A DNA stretch of 40,965 nucleotides, from NCBI GenBank assembly GCA_029250885.1, contig JAQXEK010000080.1, forward strand, positions 1-40,965. Reading direction: 5' to 3'. Of the stretch, positions 1 through 7,869 are shown piece by piece. Within the stretch, counting starts at the first letter, position 1, and every line of letters starts with the position of its first letter. The notes under the pieces are model-generated. The model was not told where the DNA came from. It was given only the letters and a program-made list of their open reading frames with translations, and did no database searches. A program made the position numbers and the translations under genes. Source of the stretch: Planctomycetota bacterium (GTDB taxonomy: Bacteria > Planctomycetota > UBA1135 > GCA-002686595).

Positions 1-258
1 CGTCGCTCCCTGCAGGGGACTGTTGTCAGTGACGGTATGGATCAAACCATTACCGTGCGCGTCGAGCGCCGCTACAAGCACCCCCTCTACGGGAAGTACG
101 TTCGTAGCCACAAGAAGTACATGGCTCATGATGCCGACAACACCGCCCAAGTGGGGGACACTGTCGACATCGTCGCCTGCCGACCGATGAGCAAGATGAA
201 GCGCTGGCGCTTGACTGGCGTTGTCACTAAGGCATTCCAGGACGGAGGTGAGGCATGA
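1..258 (+). CDS. rpsQ: 30S ribosomal protein S17 (5' end missing)
   Basis: S17 is a primary 16S rRNA-binding protein of the small subunit. The reading frame is open from the first base of the window: codons before the ATG at 37 read [12 protein letters not shown], which matches the usual S17 start region (R-x-LQGxVVSD). The ATG at 37 is therefore an internal methionine and the true start lies upstream of the window. The OB-fold core follows ([20 protein letters not shown]), then the conserved HDADN and DTV segments and the C-terminal [10 protein letters not shown]. The stop codon overlaps the rplN start as ATGA, and a GGAGG motif just upstream serves rplN. Identity is certain; only the 5' end is unknown. 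Confidence 0.95.
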   Translation, partial: RRSLQGTVVSDGMDQTITVRVERRYKHPLYGKYVRSHKKYMAHDADNTAQVGDTVDIVACRPMSKMKRWRLTGVVTKAFQDGGEA

Positions 259-623
259 TTCAGATGCAATCCACTCTCGACGTTGCCGACAACACCGGGG
301 CCAAGTTGGTGCGCTGCATCAAGGTCCTCGGCGGAACGCACCGTCGCTATGCGAGTCTTGGTGACATCATTGTTGCCTCGGTTCAAAAGTCCATGGCCGG
401 CTCTGAAGTGAAGCCCGGCACCATTGTCAAAGGCGTGATCGTTCGCGTGAAGAAGAACACCCGCCGTCGTGACGGCTCCTACGTTCGCTTTGATCGCAAC
501 GCACTGGTTCTTGTCGATGACGATGGCAACCCCAAAGGCACCCGTATCTTCGGCGCCGTCGCCCGCGAGCTTCGCGAGCGCAGCTACATGAAGATCGTGA
601 GCCTTGCCCAGGAGGTCGTCTGA
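255..623 (+). CDS. rplN: 50S ribosomal protein L14
   Basis: L14 binds 23S rRNA, forms bridges to the 30S subunit, and is the docking surface for factors such as RsfS. The 122-residue length is standard. The signature is clear: [17 protein letters not shown] at the N-terminus, then the basic [19 protein letters not shown] loop and the ending [26 protein letters not shown]. The start ATG overlaps the rpsQ stop by 4 nt and is preceded by GGAGG at good spacing. Its stop shares one base with the rplX start (TGATG), so translational coupling is likely. Confidence 0.97.
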   Translation: MIQMQSTLDVADNTGAKLVRCIKVLGGTHRRYASLGDIIVASVQKSMAGSEVKPGTIVKGVIVRVKKNTRRRDGSYVRFDRNALVLVDDDGNPKGTRIFGAVARELRERSYMKIVSLAQEVV

Positions 624-904
624 TGGCTACCAAGATCAAAATCAAGAAGGGCGATCAGGTCGTTGTGATCTCGGGTAACTCGAAGAACACCACCGATCCC
701 AAGAACGTTCTCGCCGTATTCCGGGATGACCAACGCGTGCTTATCGAGGGTGTCAACCTTCGCTGGAAGCACAAGAAGGCAACCCAGGAGAACCCCAAAG
801 GCGAGCGAGTCCAAGAGGAGTGCCCGATTCACGTGAGCAACGTGATGCTGTGGGACTCATCCCAGAACAAAGCCGTGCGGAAGCGCCCGGCAACCGAGAA
901 CTAG
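623..904 (+). CDS. rplX: 50S ribosomal protein L24
   Basis: L24 is an assembly initiator protein of the large subunit. The 93-residue product starts with the KOW motif region (KIKIKKGDQVVVISGNSKN) and has the family block RVLIEGVNLRWKHKK. It also has PIHVSNVMLWDSSQNK, the conserved PIHxSNVML element. It is slightly shorter than the usual ~100-105 residues, mainly at the C-terminus. The ATG overlaps the rplN stop by one base. It lies in the normal spc-operon order rplN-rplX-rplE. Confidence 0.95.
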   Translation: MATKIKIKKGDQVVVISGNSKNTTDPKNVLAVFRDDQRVLIEGVNLRWKHKKATQENPKGERVQEECPIHVSNVMLWDSSQNKAVRKRPATEN

Positions 905-906
905 CC

Positions 907-1458
907 ATGATTGCCCGTCTTCAAGAAAAGTACAAGGACACCGTGATTGGTGAGCTCAAGGAGCGCTTCAGCATCGAAAACCCGATGCGCGTTCCCACGC
1001 TCCAGAAGATCGTTGTCAACATGGGTTGCAAAGGTGCGGTGGAAAACAAGAACCGCGTTGACGCTGCTGCCCGCGACCTTGCTATTATCACCGCCCAAAA
1101 GCCGACGGTTCGCCTTGCGCGCAAGTCGATCTCAGGCTTCAAGCTACGTGAAGGCATGCCGATCGGCGTGGCTGTCACCCTGCGTAACGAGCGCATGTGG
1201 TCCTTTGCGGACCGCCTGATCTCCATCGTCCTGCCTCGTATTCGTGACTTCGGTGGCGTCAAGACAAAGCTCGACGGAACCGGAAACTACACCCTTGGAC
1301 TGGCTGATCAGCTGGTGTTCCCCGAGATTGAATTCGACCGTATCGAGTTCTCCCAGGGAATGGATATCACGTTTGTCACTTCTGCCGACAGCGATGAGGA
1401 GGCCTATGCCCTCCTCAAAGGTCTCGGCATGCCCTTCAAGGAAAAGAAAAAGAGCTAA
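907..1458 (+). CDS. rplE: 50S ribosomal protein L5
   Basis: L5 binds 5S rRNA and contacts the P-site tRNA and the central protuberance. The frame is open from 820, but that would overlap rplX by about 85 nt. The family start (M-x-RLQEKYKDTVIGELKERF) is at the ATG at 907, three bases after the rplX stop, giving 183 residues, the usual ~180. Recognisable blocks are VPTLQKIVVNMGCKGA, the AIITAQKPTVRLARKSI segment, and FPEIEFDRIEFSQGMDITFVTSA near the C-terminus. No strong Shine-Dalgarno sequence precedes the start, which fits coupling to rplX. Confidence 0.96.
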   Translation: MIARLQEKYKDTVIGELKERFSIENPMRVPTLQKIVVNMGCKGAVENKNRVDAAARDLAIITAQKPTVRLARKSISGFKLREGMPIGVAVTLRNERMWSFADRLISIVLPRIRDFGGVKTKLDGTGNYTLGLADQLVFPEIEFDRIEFSQGMDITFVTSADSDEEAYALLKGLGMPFKEKKKS

Positions 1459-1461
1459 GCC

Positions 1462-1647
1462 ATGGCCAAAACCTGCCTAATCGCTAAAGCAAAGCGTCCT
1501 GCGAAGTTTTCGACGCGCGCTTACACCCGCTGCAACTTTTGTGGTCGCGCGCGTGCTGTATATAAGAAGTTCGGCTTGTGCCGGATTTGTCTCCGTGAAC
1601 ATGCGCACCTTGGGGAGATCCCCGGAATGCGCAAAGCTTCCTGGTAA
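1462..1647 (+). CDS. rpsN: 30S ribosomal protein S14, zinc-binding type
   Basis: S14 is a late-assembling protein of the 30S head. The 61-residue length and the two Cys pairs ([20 protein letters not shown]) identify the short zinc-ribbon type (RpsN type Z) rather than the ~100-residue zinc-free form. The ending [11 protein letters not shown] is the conserved S14 tail. It starts three bases after rplE. A 57-nt gap follows, the largest within this operon up to secY, and contains a hairpin covering the rpsH ribosome-binding site. Confidence 0.96.
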   Translation: MAKTCLIAKAKRPAKFSTRAYTRCNFCGRARAVYKKFGLCRICLREHAHLGEIPGMRKASW

Positions 1648-1674
1648 GTCCCTAACTAATAAGGATCCCCGATA

Positions 1675-1696
1675 CCCCCTCCTGACGGTGGGGGAG
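1675..1696 (+). promoter_or_regulatory. Hairpin enclosing the rpsH ribosome-binding site
   Basis: CCCCC-T-CC (1675-1682), loop TGAC, and GG-T-GGGGG (1687-1694) form a stem of 5 + 2 G-C pairs around one T-T mismatch. The 3' arm plus the next two bases is GGGGGAG, a purine-rich Shine-Dalgarno-like stretch ending 8 nt before the rpsH ATG at 1705. The structure would hide that site until opened, for example by ribosomes finishing rpsN. There is no T-run, so it is not a terminator. The regulatory role is inference. Confidence 0.4.
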
Positions 1697-1704
1697 AAAC
1701 TGCC

Positions 1705-2100
1705 ATGATGACCGACCCCGTAGCCGACATGCTGACCCGCATCCGGAACGCTAACGCGATCCGACAAGGGAAAGTGACGATGCCGGCCTCCAAACTCCGC
1801 GTAGCGATTGCCAACGTGCTTGTCGAAGAGGGCTTTGTGACCTCGCTCGAAGTGCTCGAGGGCGAACCCCAGAGCACCCTTAAGCTCAGTCTTAAGTATG
1901 GCCCCGACGGCGAGCGCCTCATCCGTGCTATCGACCGTGTGAGCAAGCCCGGTTGCCGCCGCTACACGAGCGTCAAAGAGCTCCCCAAGGTCCTTCGTGG
2001 CCTGGGTATCTTCATCCTGTCCACCCCCAAGGGCGTGGTCTCCGACCGGAAAGCTCGCGAGCTGAACGTCGGCGGCGAAGTCCTCTGCAAGGTCTACTAA
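1705..2100 (+). CDS. rpsH: 30S ribosomal protein S8
   Basis: S8 binds the central domain of 16S rRNA and, in enteric bacteria, is the translational repressor of the spc operon. The 131-residue product starts MMTDPVADMLTRIRNANAI, the standard N-terminus. The second ATG (1708) would give the more usual MTDPVAD start, but the first is better spaced from GGGGGAG. The C-terminal half has the diagnostic KPGCRRYTSVKELPKVLRGLG and STPKGVVSDRKAR elements. The stop is followed three bases later by rplF. Confidence 0.97.
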   Translation: MMTDPVADMLTRIRNANAIRQGKVTMPASKLRVAIANVLVEEGFVTSLEVLEGEPQSTLKLSLKYGPDGERLIRAIDRVSKPGCRRYTSVKELPKVLRGLGIFILSTPKGVVSDRKARELNVGGEVLCKVY

Positions 2101-2103
2101 GCC

Positions 2104-2649
2104 ATGTCCCGTATCGGTAAAGCTCCTATTACGCTACCTAGCGGCGTCAGCCTCGACCTTAAAGGTCGCGAGGTTGCGGTGAAGGGCCCCAAGGGCAACC
2201 TGTCCCTTACTTTACGCCCCGAGATCGATCTCACTATCGATGGTCCCACGGTGACGCTTGAGCCTAACGGCTCCGGTGCCCCTCGTGCCGCTCGTGCATT
2301 CCACGGGATGACACGCGCCCTGGTCCACAACATGGTCGAAGGTGTCTCCACGGGCTGGTCCAAGACACTCGATATCATCGGTGTCGGTTGGAACGCCAAG
2401 GTCCAAGGTCAAAAGCTCACCCTCAACATTGGCTTCTGCCACCCTGTTGACTTTGATGTTGCGAGCGACCTCAAGGTCGAGTGCCCGACCGCGACCCAGA
2501 TTGTGATTACCGGTCCTGACAAGCAGGCCGTTGGTCAACTCGCAGCACGTATCCGCAAGGTGCGTCCGCCCGAGCCATACAAGGGCAAGGGTATCCGTTA
2601 TAAGGGCGAAGTCGTTCGTCGTAAGGCCGGCAAGAGCTTCGGTAGCTAA
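2104..2649 (+). CDS. rplF: 50S ribosomal protein L6
   Basis: L6 sits near the sarcin-ricin loop of 23S rRNA and the factor-binding site. The length (181 residues) is typical. It opens with [15 protein letters not shown] and has the two tandem L6 folds. The first carries [19 protein letters not shown]. The second ends with the family signature [23 protein letters not shown]. It lies three bases after rpsH and five before rplR, in standard order. Confidence 0.97.
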   Translation: MSRIGKAPITLPSGVSLDLKGREVAVKGPKGNLSLTLRPEIDLTIDGPTVTLEPNGSGAPRAARAFHGMTRALVHNMVEGVSTGWSKTLDIIGVGWNAKVQGQKLTLNIGFCHPVDFDVASDLKVECPTATQIVITGPDKQAVGQLAARIRKVRPPEPYKGKGIRYKGEVVRRKAGKSFGS

Positions 2650-2654
2650 GTCCA

Positions 2655-3023
2655 ATGAAACCTATTCGTCTCAAAAACAAGCAGGCCAAGCGTCGTCGTC
2701 TATCGAACCGCGCGGCACTGACTTCTTCTCCCGAGCGTCCTCGCTTGTCGGTGCACCGTACCTCCAAGCACATCTACGCCCAGCTGATCGACGACCACAA
2801 CGGTCGCACCCTCGCTGCCTGCAGTTCGACCTCCAAGGCCTTTGCGGCCGACGCGGGCGACAAGGGCAAGTCCGAGCGCGCTGCATTGGTGGGGCAAGAG
2901 ATTGCCCGTCGCGCAGTGGAAGCCGGTGTATCCAAGGTCGTGTTCGATCGCGGATCTTTCAAGTATCACGGTCGGGTCAAGGCCCTGGCCGACGCCGCCC
3001 GCGAAGGCGGCCTCAGCTTCTAG
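2655..3023 (+). CDS. rplR: 50S ribosomal protein L18
   Basis: L18 binds 5S rRNA together with L5 and anchors it to the large subunit. The 122-residue product has a very basic N-terminus ([16 protein letters not shown]). It then has the family core [20 protein letters not shown] and the [27 protein letters not shown]-terminus. It lies in the normal order between rplF and rpsE with short spacers, so it is certainly cotranscribed. Confidence 0.97.
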   Translation: MKPIRLKNKQAKRRRLSNRAALTSSPERPRLSVHRTSKHIYAQLIDDHNGRTLAACSSTSKAFAADAGDKGKSERAALVGQEIARRAVEAGVSKVVFDRGSFKYHGRVKALADAAREGGLSF

Positions 3024-3038
3024 CCCAAGACCAGTACC

Positions 3039-3551
3039 ATGCAAGTTGAAATTCAATACCTCGACCACGTCGAAGCTTCCGAGTGTGAGAACCTCGACGA
3101 GATGCTCATCTCCGTCAACCGCTGTGCAGCGGTTGCCAAGGGTGGTCGTCGCTTCTCTTTCTCCGGTCTCACCGTTGTCGGAAACCGTGACGGCATTGTC
3201 GGCTACGGCTTCGGCAAGGCAAACCAAGTCCCCATGGCCATTGAAAAGGCCGGCAAGGACGGGCGCAAGCACCTGCAGCGGGTCCCCGTTGTCGAAGCAG
3301 GCACCATCCCTCACGAGGTTCAAGGTCGTTTCTGTGGCGCCAACGTGCGTCTGATCCCCGCCTCTGACGGTACCGGCCTTATCGCCGGTCAGTCCGTCCG
3401 AGCAGTTTGCGAGATGGCCGGTATCCGGAACATCCTCAGCAAGTCGTTCGGTTCGTCCAACCCCATCAACCTTGTCAAAGCAACGCTCGTTGCACTCGGC
3501 AAGCTTCGCACTGCGGAAGAAGTTGCTTCTCTCCGCGGCGTCGAACTCTAA
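3039..3551 (+). CDS. rpsE: 30S ribosomal protein S5
   Basis: S5 contributes to mRNA helicase activity at the entry tunnel and to decoding accuracy. The 170-residue product has the S5 double-stranded RNA-binding fold, RRFSFSGLTVVGNRDGIVGYGFGKANQVPMAI. The conserved HEVQGRFCGANVRLIPAS and VCEMAGIRNILSKSFGSSN segments follow. The next gene is rplO; the rpmD (L30) gene that follows rpsE in many bacteria is not present in the 15-nt spacer. Confidence 0.97.
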   Translation: MQVEIQYLDHVEASECENLDEMLISVNRCAAVAKGGRRFSFSGLTVVGNRDGIVGYGFGKANQVPMAIEKAGKDGRKHLQRVPVVEAGTIPHEVQGRFCGANVRLIPASDGTGLIAGQSVRAVCEMAGIRNILSKSFGSSNPINLVKATLVALGKLRTAEEVASLRGVEL

Positions 3552-3566
3552 GAAGAGGATCAAGAC

Positions 3567-4037
3567 ATGGATCTCCATACAGTTTGCAGCAAAGGCGTTG
3601 CCTACAAGACCCGCAAGCGCGTTGGTCGTGGAATCGGCAGTGGCTCTGGTAAGACTTGTGGCCGCGGTCACAAGGGCCAAGCTTCGCGCTCCGGTTACTC
3701 CCGCTCACCGGGTTTTGAGGGTGGCCAGATGCCCCTCTACCGTCGGATGCCCAAGCGTGGTTTCACCAACGCTCGTTTCCGCACGGATTACACCGTGATT
3801 AACGTCGGTGACATCACCGGCTTTAGTGATGGTGACGTTGTGGATCTCGACGCGATCCTTGCTAAGGGACTCGTAAGCCTCAACACTCCTCTCCTAAAGA
3901 TTCTCGGTAATGGCGACTGCAGCAGCAAGATCACCATCCGTGCCCAGAAGTTTAGCAAGAGTGCTGTGGCCAAGATCGAGGCCGCCGGTGGTTCGGTCGT
4001 CCAGCTTGACGCCAAAGGCCGGGAGCTGTCGGCTTAG
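3567..4037 (+). CDS. rplO: 50S ribosomal protein L15
   Basis: L15 is a late-assembly protein of the large subunit with a long glycine- and arginine-rich N-terminal extension that threads into 23S rRNA. The product (156 residues) shows that extension (KRVGRGIGSGSGKTCGRGHK, then GFEGGQMPLYRRMPKRGF) followed by the globular C-terminal domain. An AAGAGGA stretch precedes the ATG. It follows rpsE directly, and secY begins 19 nt later with a GTG. Confidence 0.97.
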   Translation: MDLHTVCSKGVAYKTRKRVGRGIGSGSGKTCGRGHKGQASRSGYSRSPGFEGGQMPLYRRMPKRGFTNARFRTDYTVINVGDITGFSDGDVVDLDAILAKGLVSLNTPLLKILGNGDCSSKITIRAQKFSKSAVAKIEAAGGSVVQLDAKGRELSA

Positions 4038-4055
4038 CGCCGCAGAACGAAGCTC

Positions 4056-5378
4056 GTGATCCAGAAGTTCCGACAGCTGATGGGCGTCCCTGAGACGCGG
4101 GACAAGATCGTCACCACCCTGGCGCTCTTGCTCGCGTATCGTGCGGGATTCCACATCCCGATTCCCGGCACGAGTCCTGACTTTCTCAGGAACGCTGCGG
4201 ACTCTGCCGCTAGCACCGTATTCGGTGTCATGAACGCCTTCTCAGGCGGAGCTATTGGTCAGACTGCGATCTTCTCGTTGGGTATCATGCCCTACATTTC
4301 CGCATCGATTATCTTCTCGGTGCTGGGTAAGGTCTCGCCCGCGATTGAAGCCATCCAGAAGGAAGGCGCGGCGGGTCAGAAGAAGATCAATCAATGGACA
4401 CGACTGTCCACGGTGCCTATCTGCTTGATTCAGGCACTCTTCGTCTGGTTTGGAGTGTTCTCCCAGACCGAGAACATCCTCTCGCCGAACGCACCTGGCG
4501 GTATCGCGATGGCCCTGGTGGTGATCGTGTCCTTGACCGCGGGAGCTCTCTTTGTGATGTGGCTTGGCGAGCTCATCACCGAGCACGGCATAGGCAACGG
4601 AGCTTCACTGATCATCATGGGCGGCATCATCTCATCGATGCCCTCGTCGCTTTTGACTATCTTCCGGAGTGGCCAAGACTTCTACGGCACCGTTCTCACC
4701 CTGGTTTCGATTTGGGTGACCATCGTTGTGGTTGTCGTCTACATGCAGAAGGGTGAGCGCAGGATCCCTATCCAGTATGCGCGTCTGACTCGTGGACGCC
4801 GTGTCTATGGGGGCCAGAAGCACTTTTTGCCCCTGAAGGTCAACATGGCTGGCGTGATGCCGATCATCTTTGCCTCGGCGCTGTTCATGATTCCCGGTGT
4901 CATCTTCAAGCTGCTTGGTATGAATTACCTCGGCAACGTGTTTACCACGACCGACGGCTTCATCTACGTGACCTTCTATCTGCTGATGGTCTTCTGGTTC
5001 TGCTTCTTCTGGAACAACCTGATGTTCCAGCCGACGGAGATTGCCAACAACCTTCGCGAGCACGGCTCCTTCATCCCGGGTATTCGTCCGGGTGCTAAGA
5101 CCGCAGACTACATCAAGGGCTCCCTCAAGCGAATCACCCTGGCAGGCGCAGCCTTCCTCGCTCTGATCGCAGTCGTTCCCAACTTCGTGACCGCAAACAT
5201 TCCTGAGCTTCGCGGCTCCATGGCTTACTTCCTCGGTGGAACTTCGGTTCTCATCGTTGTGGGTGTGGCGATGGACATGGTCGACAAGCTCAACTCCCAG
5301 CTAACCATGCACAACTACGAGGGCTTCATGAAGACCGGTGGTGGAGCTGCATGGGCTAAGCGAGGAGAGAAGAAGTAG
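4056..5378 (+). CDS. secY: Protein translocase subunit SecY
   Basis: SecY is the channel of the SecYEG translocon in the inner membrane and exports unfolded proteins and inserts membrane proteins. The 440-residue product has the expected ten hydrophobic segments. It starts MIQKFRQLMGVPETRDKI from a GTG codon, a normal SecY N-terminus. Family landmarks are GRIPIPGTSP-like HIPIPGTSPDF in the first periplasmic loop, GGAIGQTAIFSLGIMPYISA (plug and TM2 region), ITEHGIGNGASLIIMGGI, and NLREHGSFIPGIRPG in the cytoplasmic loop that contacts the ribosome and SecA. It is followed by adk one base after the stop, as in Gram-positive and other operons. Confidence 0.97.
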   Translation: MIQKFRQLMGVPETRDKIVTTLALLLAYRAGFHIPIPGTSPDFLRNAADSAASTVFGVMNAFSGGAIGQTAIFSLGIMPYISASIIFSVLGKVSPAIEAIQKEGAAGQKKINQWTRLSTVPICLIQALFVWFGVFSQTENILSPNAPGGIAMALVVIVSLTAGALFVMWLGELITEHGIGNGASLIIMGGIISSMPSSLLTIFRSGQDFYGTVLTLVSIWVTIVVVVVYMQKGERRIPIQYARLTRGRRVYGGQKHFLPLKVNMAGVMPIIFASALFMIPGVIFKLLGMNYLGNVFTTTDGFIYVTFYLLMVFWFCFFWNNLMFQPTEIANNLREHGSFIPGIRPGAKTADYIKGSLKRITLAGAAFLALIAVVPNFVTANIPELRGSMAYFLGGTSVLIVVGVAMDMVDKLNSQLTMHNYEGFMKTGGGAAWAKRGEKK

Positions 5379-5379
5379 C

Positions 5380-6054
5380 ATGGGACGCGTCGTTATTCTT
5401 CTTGGTGCACCGGGTGCTGGAAAAGGCACCCAGGCTGCGCAGTTGAGCAAAAATTTGGGTTTGGCCCACATCTCAACCGGGGACCTCTTTCGAGAGAACC
5501 TCAAGAACAACACACCCCTCGGGGACCAGGCTCGTGAGTTCATGAACTCCGGTCGCCTTGTTCCGGATGCCCTCGTCATTGAGATGCTCTTCGACAGGGT
5601 TTCTAAGCCCGATTGCGAGGTCGGCTATCTCCTGGATGGCTTTCCGCGCACCATTCCCCAGGCAGCAGCCCTGGAGGAAGCCCTCGGGACCGACGCGGAT
5701 GTCGTGGCTCTCAGCATTGAGATCCGGGATGCCGCTATCATCGAGCGTGCCACAGGGCGCCTCCTCTGCCGTGGGTGTACGGCAATCTATCACCGCACCT
5801 TTAGTCCGCCGGCCCAGGCCGGTGTATGTGGCGAATGTGGCGGAGAGTTGTTTCAGCGCGAAGATGACCAAGAAGAGGTCGTCGCAAAGCGTCTGAATGT
5901 TTATCATGCCGAAACAGCGCCCCTGGTCGAGTATTACTCCGACAGGGATCTGCTGGTCGGTGTAAATGGCGAGCAAGCGCCGGACCAAGTAACTGAGGCA
6001 CTTTTGGCGGGACTTTCTGCCAGCTGCGCCGCTGACGACAGGGGAAGCAACTAA
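5380..6054 (+). CDS. adk: Adenylate kinase, zinc-LID type
   Basis: Adk converts AMP + ATP to 2 ADP in the cytoplasm. The frame is open from 5338, inside secY, but the family start is the ATG at 5380 ([18 protein letters not shown]), giving 224 residues. The P-loop GAPGAGKGT is at residues 9-17, the AMP-binding HISTGDLFR at 30-38, and LLDGFPRT at about 84-91. The LID domain is of the long form with four cysteines (C130, C133, C150, C153), a structural zinc site as in Gram-positive Adk. The stop shares one base with infA. Confidence 0.96.
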   Translation: MGRVVILLGAPGAGKGTQAAQLSKNLGLAHISTGDLFRENLKNNTPLGDQAREFMNSGRLVPDALVIEMLFDRVSKPDCEVGYLLDGFPRTIPQAAALEEALGTDADVVALSIEIRDAAIIERATGRLLCRGCTAIYHRTFSPPAQAGVCGECGGELFQREDDQEEVVAKRLNVYHAETAPLVEYYSDRDLLVGVNGEQAPDQVTEALLAGLSASCAADDRGSN

Positions 6055-6299
6055 TGGCAAAAGAAGAAGCCATCACAGTCGAAGCTGTCGTCACCGAGTC
6101 CCTACCTAATGCCCGGTTCCGGGCACGCCTCGTCGACGCGGAGGATCATGAGATCCTCGCTCACGTCAGCGGAAAGATGCGGATGCACTACATCCGTATT
6201 CTCCCCGGTGACACCATCACTGTTGAGATGTCCCCGTACGACCTAACGAAGGGTCGAATCGTTTACAGGGGCGAACGGAAACGTAGACACAAGCGATGA
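6054..6299 (+). CDS. infA: Translation initiation factor IF-1
   Basis: IF-1 is an S1-fold (OB) protein that occupies the 30S A site during initiation. The product has the family core [54 protein letters not shown]. At 81 residues it is longer than the usual 72 because of a basic tail (GERKRRHKR). It is linked by overlap to adk upstream and to rpmJ downstream (ATGA), so the three are coupled. Confidence 0.96.
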   Translation: MAKEEAITVEAVVTESLPNARFRARLVDAEDHEILAHVSGKMRMHYIRILPGDTITVEMSPYDLTKGRIVYRGERKRRHKR

Positions 6300-6415
6300 A
6301 AGTTCGAAGTTCAGTCCGCCGTATGTGTGTCCACTGCAAGATCGTAAAGCGCCGAGGCGTTGTTCGCGTGATTTGCAAGTCGGACCCCACCCACAAGCAA
6401 CGTCAGGGCAAGTAA
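6296..6415 (+). CDS. rpmJ: 50S ribosomal protein L36, zinc-binding type
   Basis: L36 is the smallest large-subunit protein and stabilises 23S rRNA junctions. The 39-codon frame reads [15 protein letters not shown], then [20 protein letters not shown] and RQGK. The zinc ligands C11, C14, C27 and H33 are all present, so this is the C+ type. The start overlaps the infA stop as ATGA. The order infA-rpmJ-rpsM-rpsK-rpsD-rpoA-rplQ is the classical alpha operon. Confidence 0.95.
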   Translation: MKVRSSVRRMCVHCKIVKRRGVVRVICKSDPTHKQRQGK

Positions 6416-6439
6416 GCCTGTCTCTAGGAGAAACCGCAT

Positions 6440-6823
6440 ATGCCGCGCGTAATTGGTGTCGACATTCCTCCGCGAAAGCGATTGGATATATCGTTGACTT
6501 ATATTTTTGGGGTGGGCCGAACCACCGCTACGAAAGTCTGCACAAGCCTGGGGCTCGACCCCGGCATGGCTGCAGGTGATCTCAACGAGGAGCAAATCCA
6601 AACCCTTGCTGCCCACTTGCAGAGTGAGTACGTGGTTGAGGGTTCCCTTCGCCGTGAAGTTGCAAGTGCCATTGGCCGCTTGCGCGACATTGGCTGCTAC
6701 CGGGGACTTCGCCACCGTCGTGGACTCCCTGTTCGCGGACAGCGCACTCGTACCAACGCTCGTACTCGTAAGGGTCCGAAGCGTACGGTTGCCGGCAAGA
6801 AATCCGTCAAGGGTATGAAGTAA
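6440..6823 (+). CDS. rpsM: 30S ribosomal protein S13
   Basis: S13 lies in the 30S head and forms bridges to L5 and contacts P-site tRNA. The 127-residue product begins [26 protein letters not shown], has the helix-two-turn-helix core, and ends in the basic [27 protein letters not shown] tail that touches tRNA. AGGAG at 6426-6430 is a clear ribosome-binding site. The next gene, rpsK, starts three bases after the stop. Confidence 0.97.
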   Translation: MPRVIGVDIPPRKRLDISLTYIFGVGRTTATKVCTSLGLDPGMAAGDLNEEQIQTLAAHLQSEYVVEGSLRREVASAIGRLRDIGCYRGLRHRRGLPVRGQRTRTNARTRKGPKRTVAGKKSVKGMK

Positions 6824-6826
6824 GCT

Positions 6827-7207
6827 ATGGCTAAGTCCAACAAGCGCAAAGCGCGCAAGAACATTTCCAAGGCCGTCGCTCACGTGAAGGCTACCTTCAA
6901 CAACACGATCGTGACGATCACCGCTCCTAATGGCGACACCCTCGCTTGGGGCTCGTCCGGTGCAATGGGCTTCAAGGGCACTCGCAAGAGTACCCCTTTC
7001 GCTGCCCAGCGTGCTGCTGACCGTGCTGCCGCCGAGGCCAAGCGCCACGGTGTAAAAGAGATTGAAGTCCGCGTCAAGGGTACCGGATCTGGACGCGAGT
7101 CGTCCATCCGGGCACTTTCCAACGCAGGCTTGAAGATCGTTCAGATCGAAGACAAGACCCCCCTCCCGCATAACGGCTGCCGCGCTAAGAAGCGTCGCCG
7201 CACCTAG
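6827..7207 (+). CDS. rpsK: 30S ribosomal protein S11
   Basis: S11 forms part of the platform and the Shine-Dalgarno cleft of the 30S subunit. The 126-residue product has [33 protein letters not shown] and the C-terminal signature [18 protein letters not shown]. It lies between rpsM and rpsD in normal alpha-operon order. Confidence 0.97.
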   Translation: MAKSNKRKARKNISKAVAHVKATFNNTIVTITAPNGDTLAWGSSGAMGFKGTRKSTPFAAQRAADRAAAEAKRHGVKEIEVRVKGTGSGRESSIRALSNAGLKIVQIEDKTPLPHNGCRAKKRRRT

Positions 7208-7221
7208 GCCACAGACTCAAA

Positions 7222-7848
7222 ATGGCACGTTACACAGCAAACAAGTGCAAGCTCTGCCGCCGTGAGGGAATGAAGTTGTTCCTCAAAGGCCAGCGCTGCT
7301 TTATCGACAAGTGTTCACTCTCCCGTCGGGACTACCCGCCTGGCGTGCACGCCCACCGTCGCTCGAAGATGACCGACTACGGACTGCACCTTCGCGAGAA
7401 GCAGAAGCTCAAGCGTATCTACGGTATCCTTGAGCGCCAGTTCCGCCTCTACTTCAAAGAGGCCGAGCGTCAGAAGGGCAACACAGGTGCAAACCTGCTC
7501 GTCCTCCTGGAGCGTCGACTGGATAACGCTGTTCTTGCTAGTGGCTTCTCTTACTCCCGAAACCATGCGCGTCAGCTCGTCAACCACGGACACTTCCTTG
7601 TGAATGGCCGTCGTGTTGACATCGCTTCCTTCCGCGTGCGCCCCGGTGATGTGATCACCCCGGCATCAAAGGAGAAGACCGTCAAGATGGTCAAGGACGC
7701 TAAGGAACTCAACAAGTCACAAACCGTTCCGGATTGGCTTGAGGTTTCCGAGGCTGAGATGTCATCTAAAGTGCTGGCGCTTCCGAAGCGCGAGCACGTA
7801 CCGCACCCGATCCAAGAGCAACTGGTCGTCGAGATCTGCTCCAAGTAA
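7222..7848 (+). CDS. rpsD: 30S ribosomal protein S4, zinc-binding type
   Basis: S4 nucleates 30S assembly and helps form the mRNA entry helicase site. The N-terminus has cysteines at positions 9, 12, 26 and 31, the zinc-site spacing known from the Thermus and Bacillus-type S4. The middle has the S4 RNA-binding domain (LERRLDNAVLASGF, then SRNHARQLVNHGHFLVNGRR). The length (208) is typical. In enteric bacteria S4 represses this operon; no leader structure for that can be judged here. Confidence 0.97.
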   Translation: MARYTANKCKLCRREGMKLFLKGQRCFIDKCSLSRRDYPPGVHAHRRSKMTDYGLHLREKQKLKRIYGILERQFRLYFKEAERQKGNTGANLLVLLERRLDNAVLASGFSYSRNHARQLVNHGHFLVNGRRVDIASFRVRPGDVITPASKEKTVKMVKDAKELNKSQTVPDWLEVSEAEMSSKVLALPKREHVPHPIQEQLVVEICSK

Positions 7849-7869
7849 CCTGCCCTGAGGCATTTACAG

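Noticed and set aside
2700..3680. Minus-strand open frame across rplR and rpsE
   Set aside because: It lies opposite two certain ribosomal protein genes and has no recognisable motifs.
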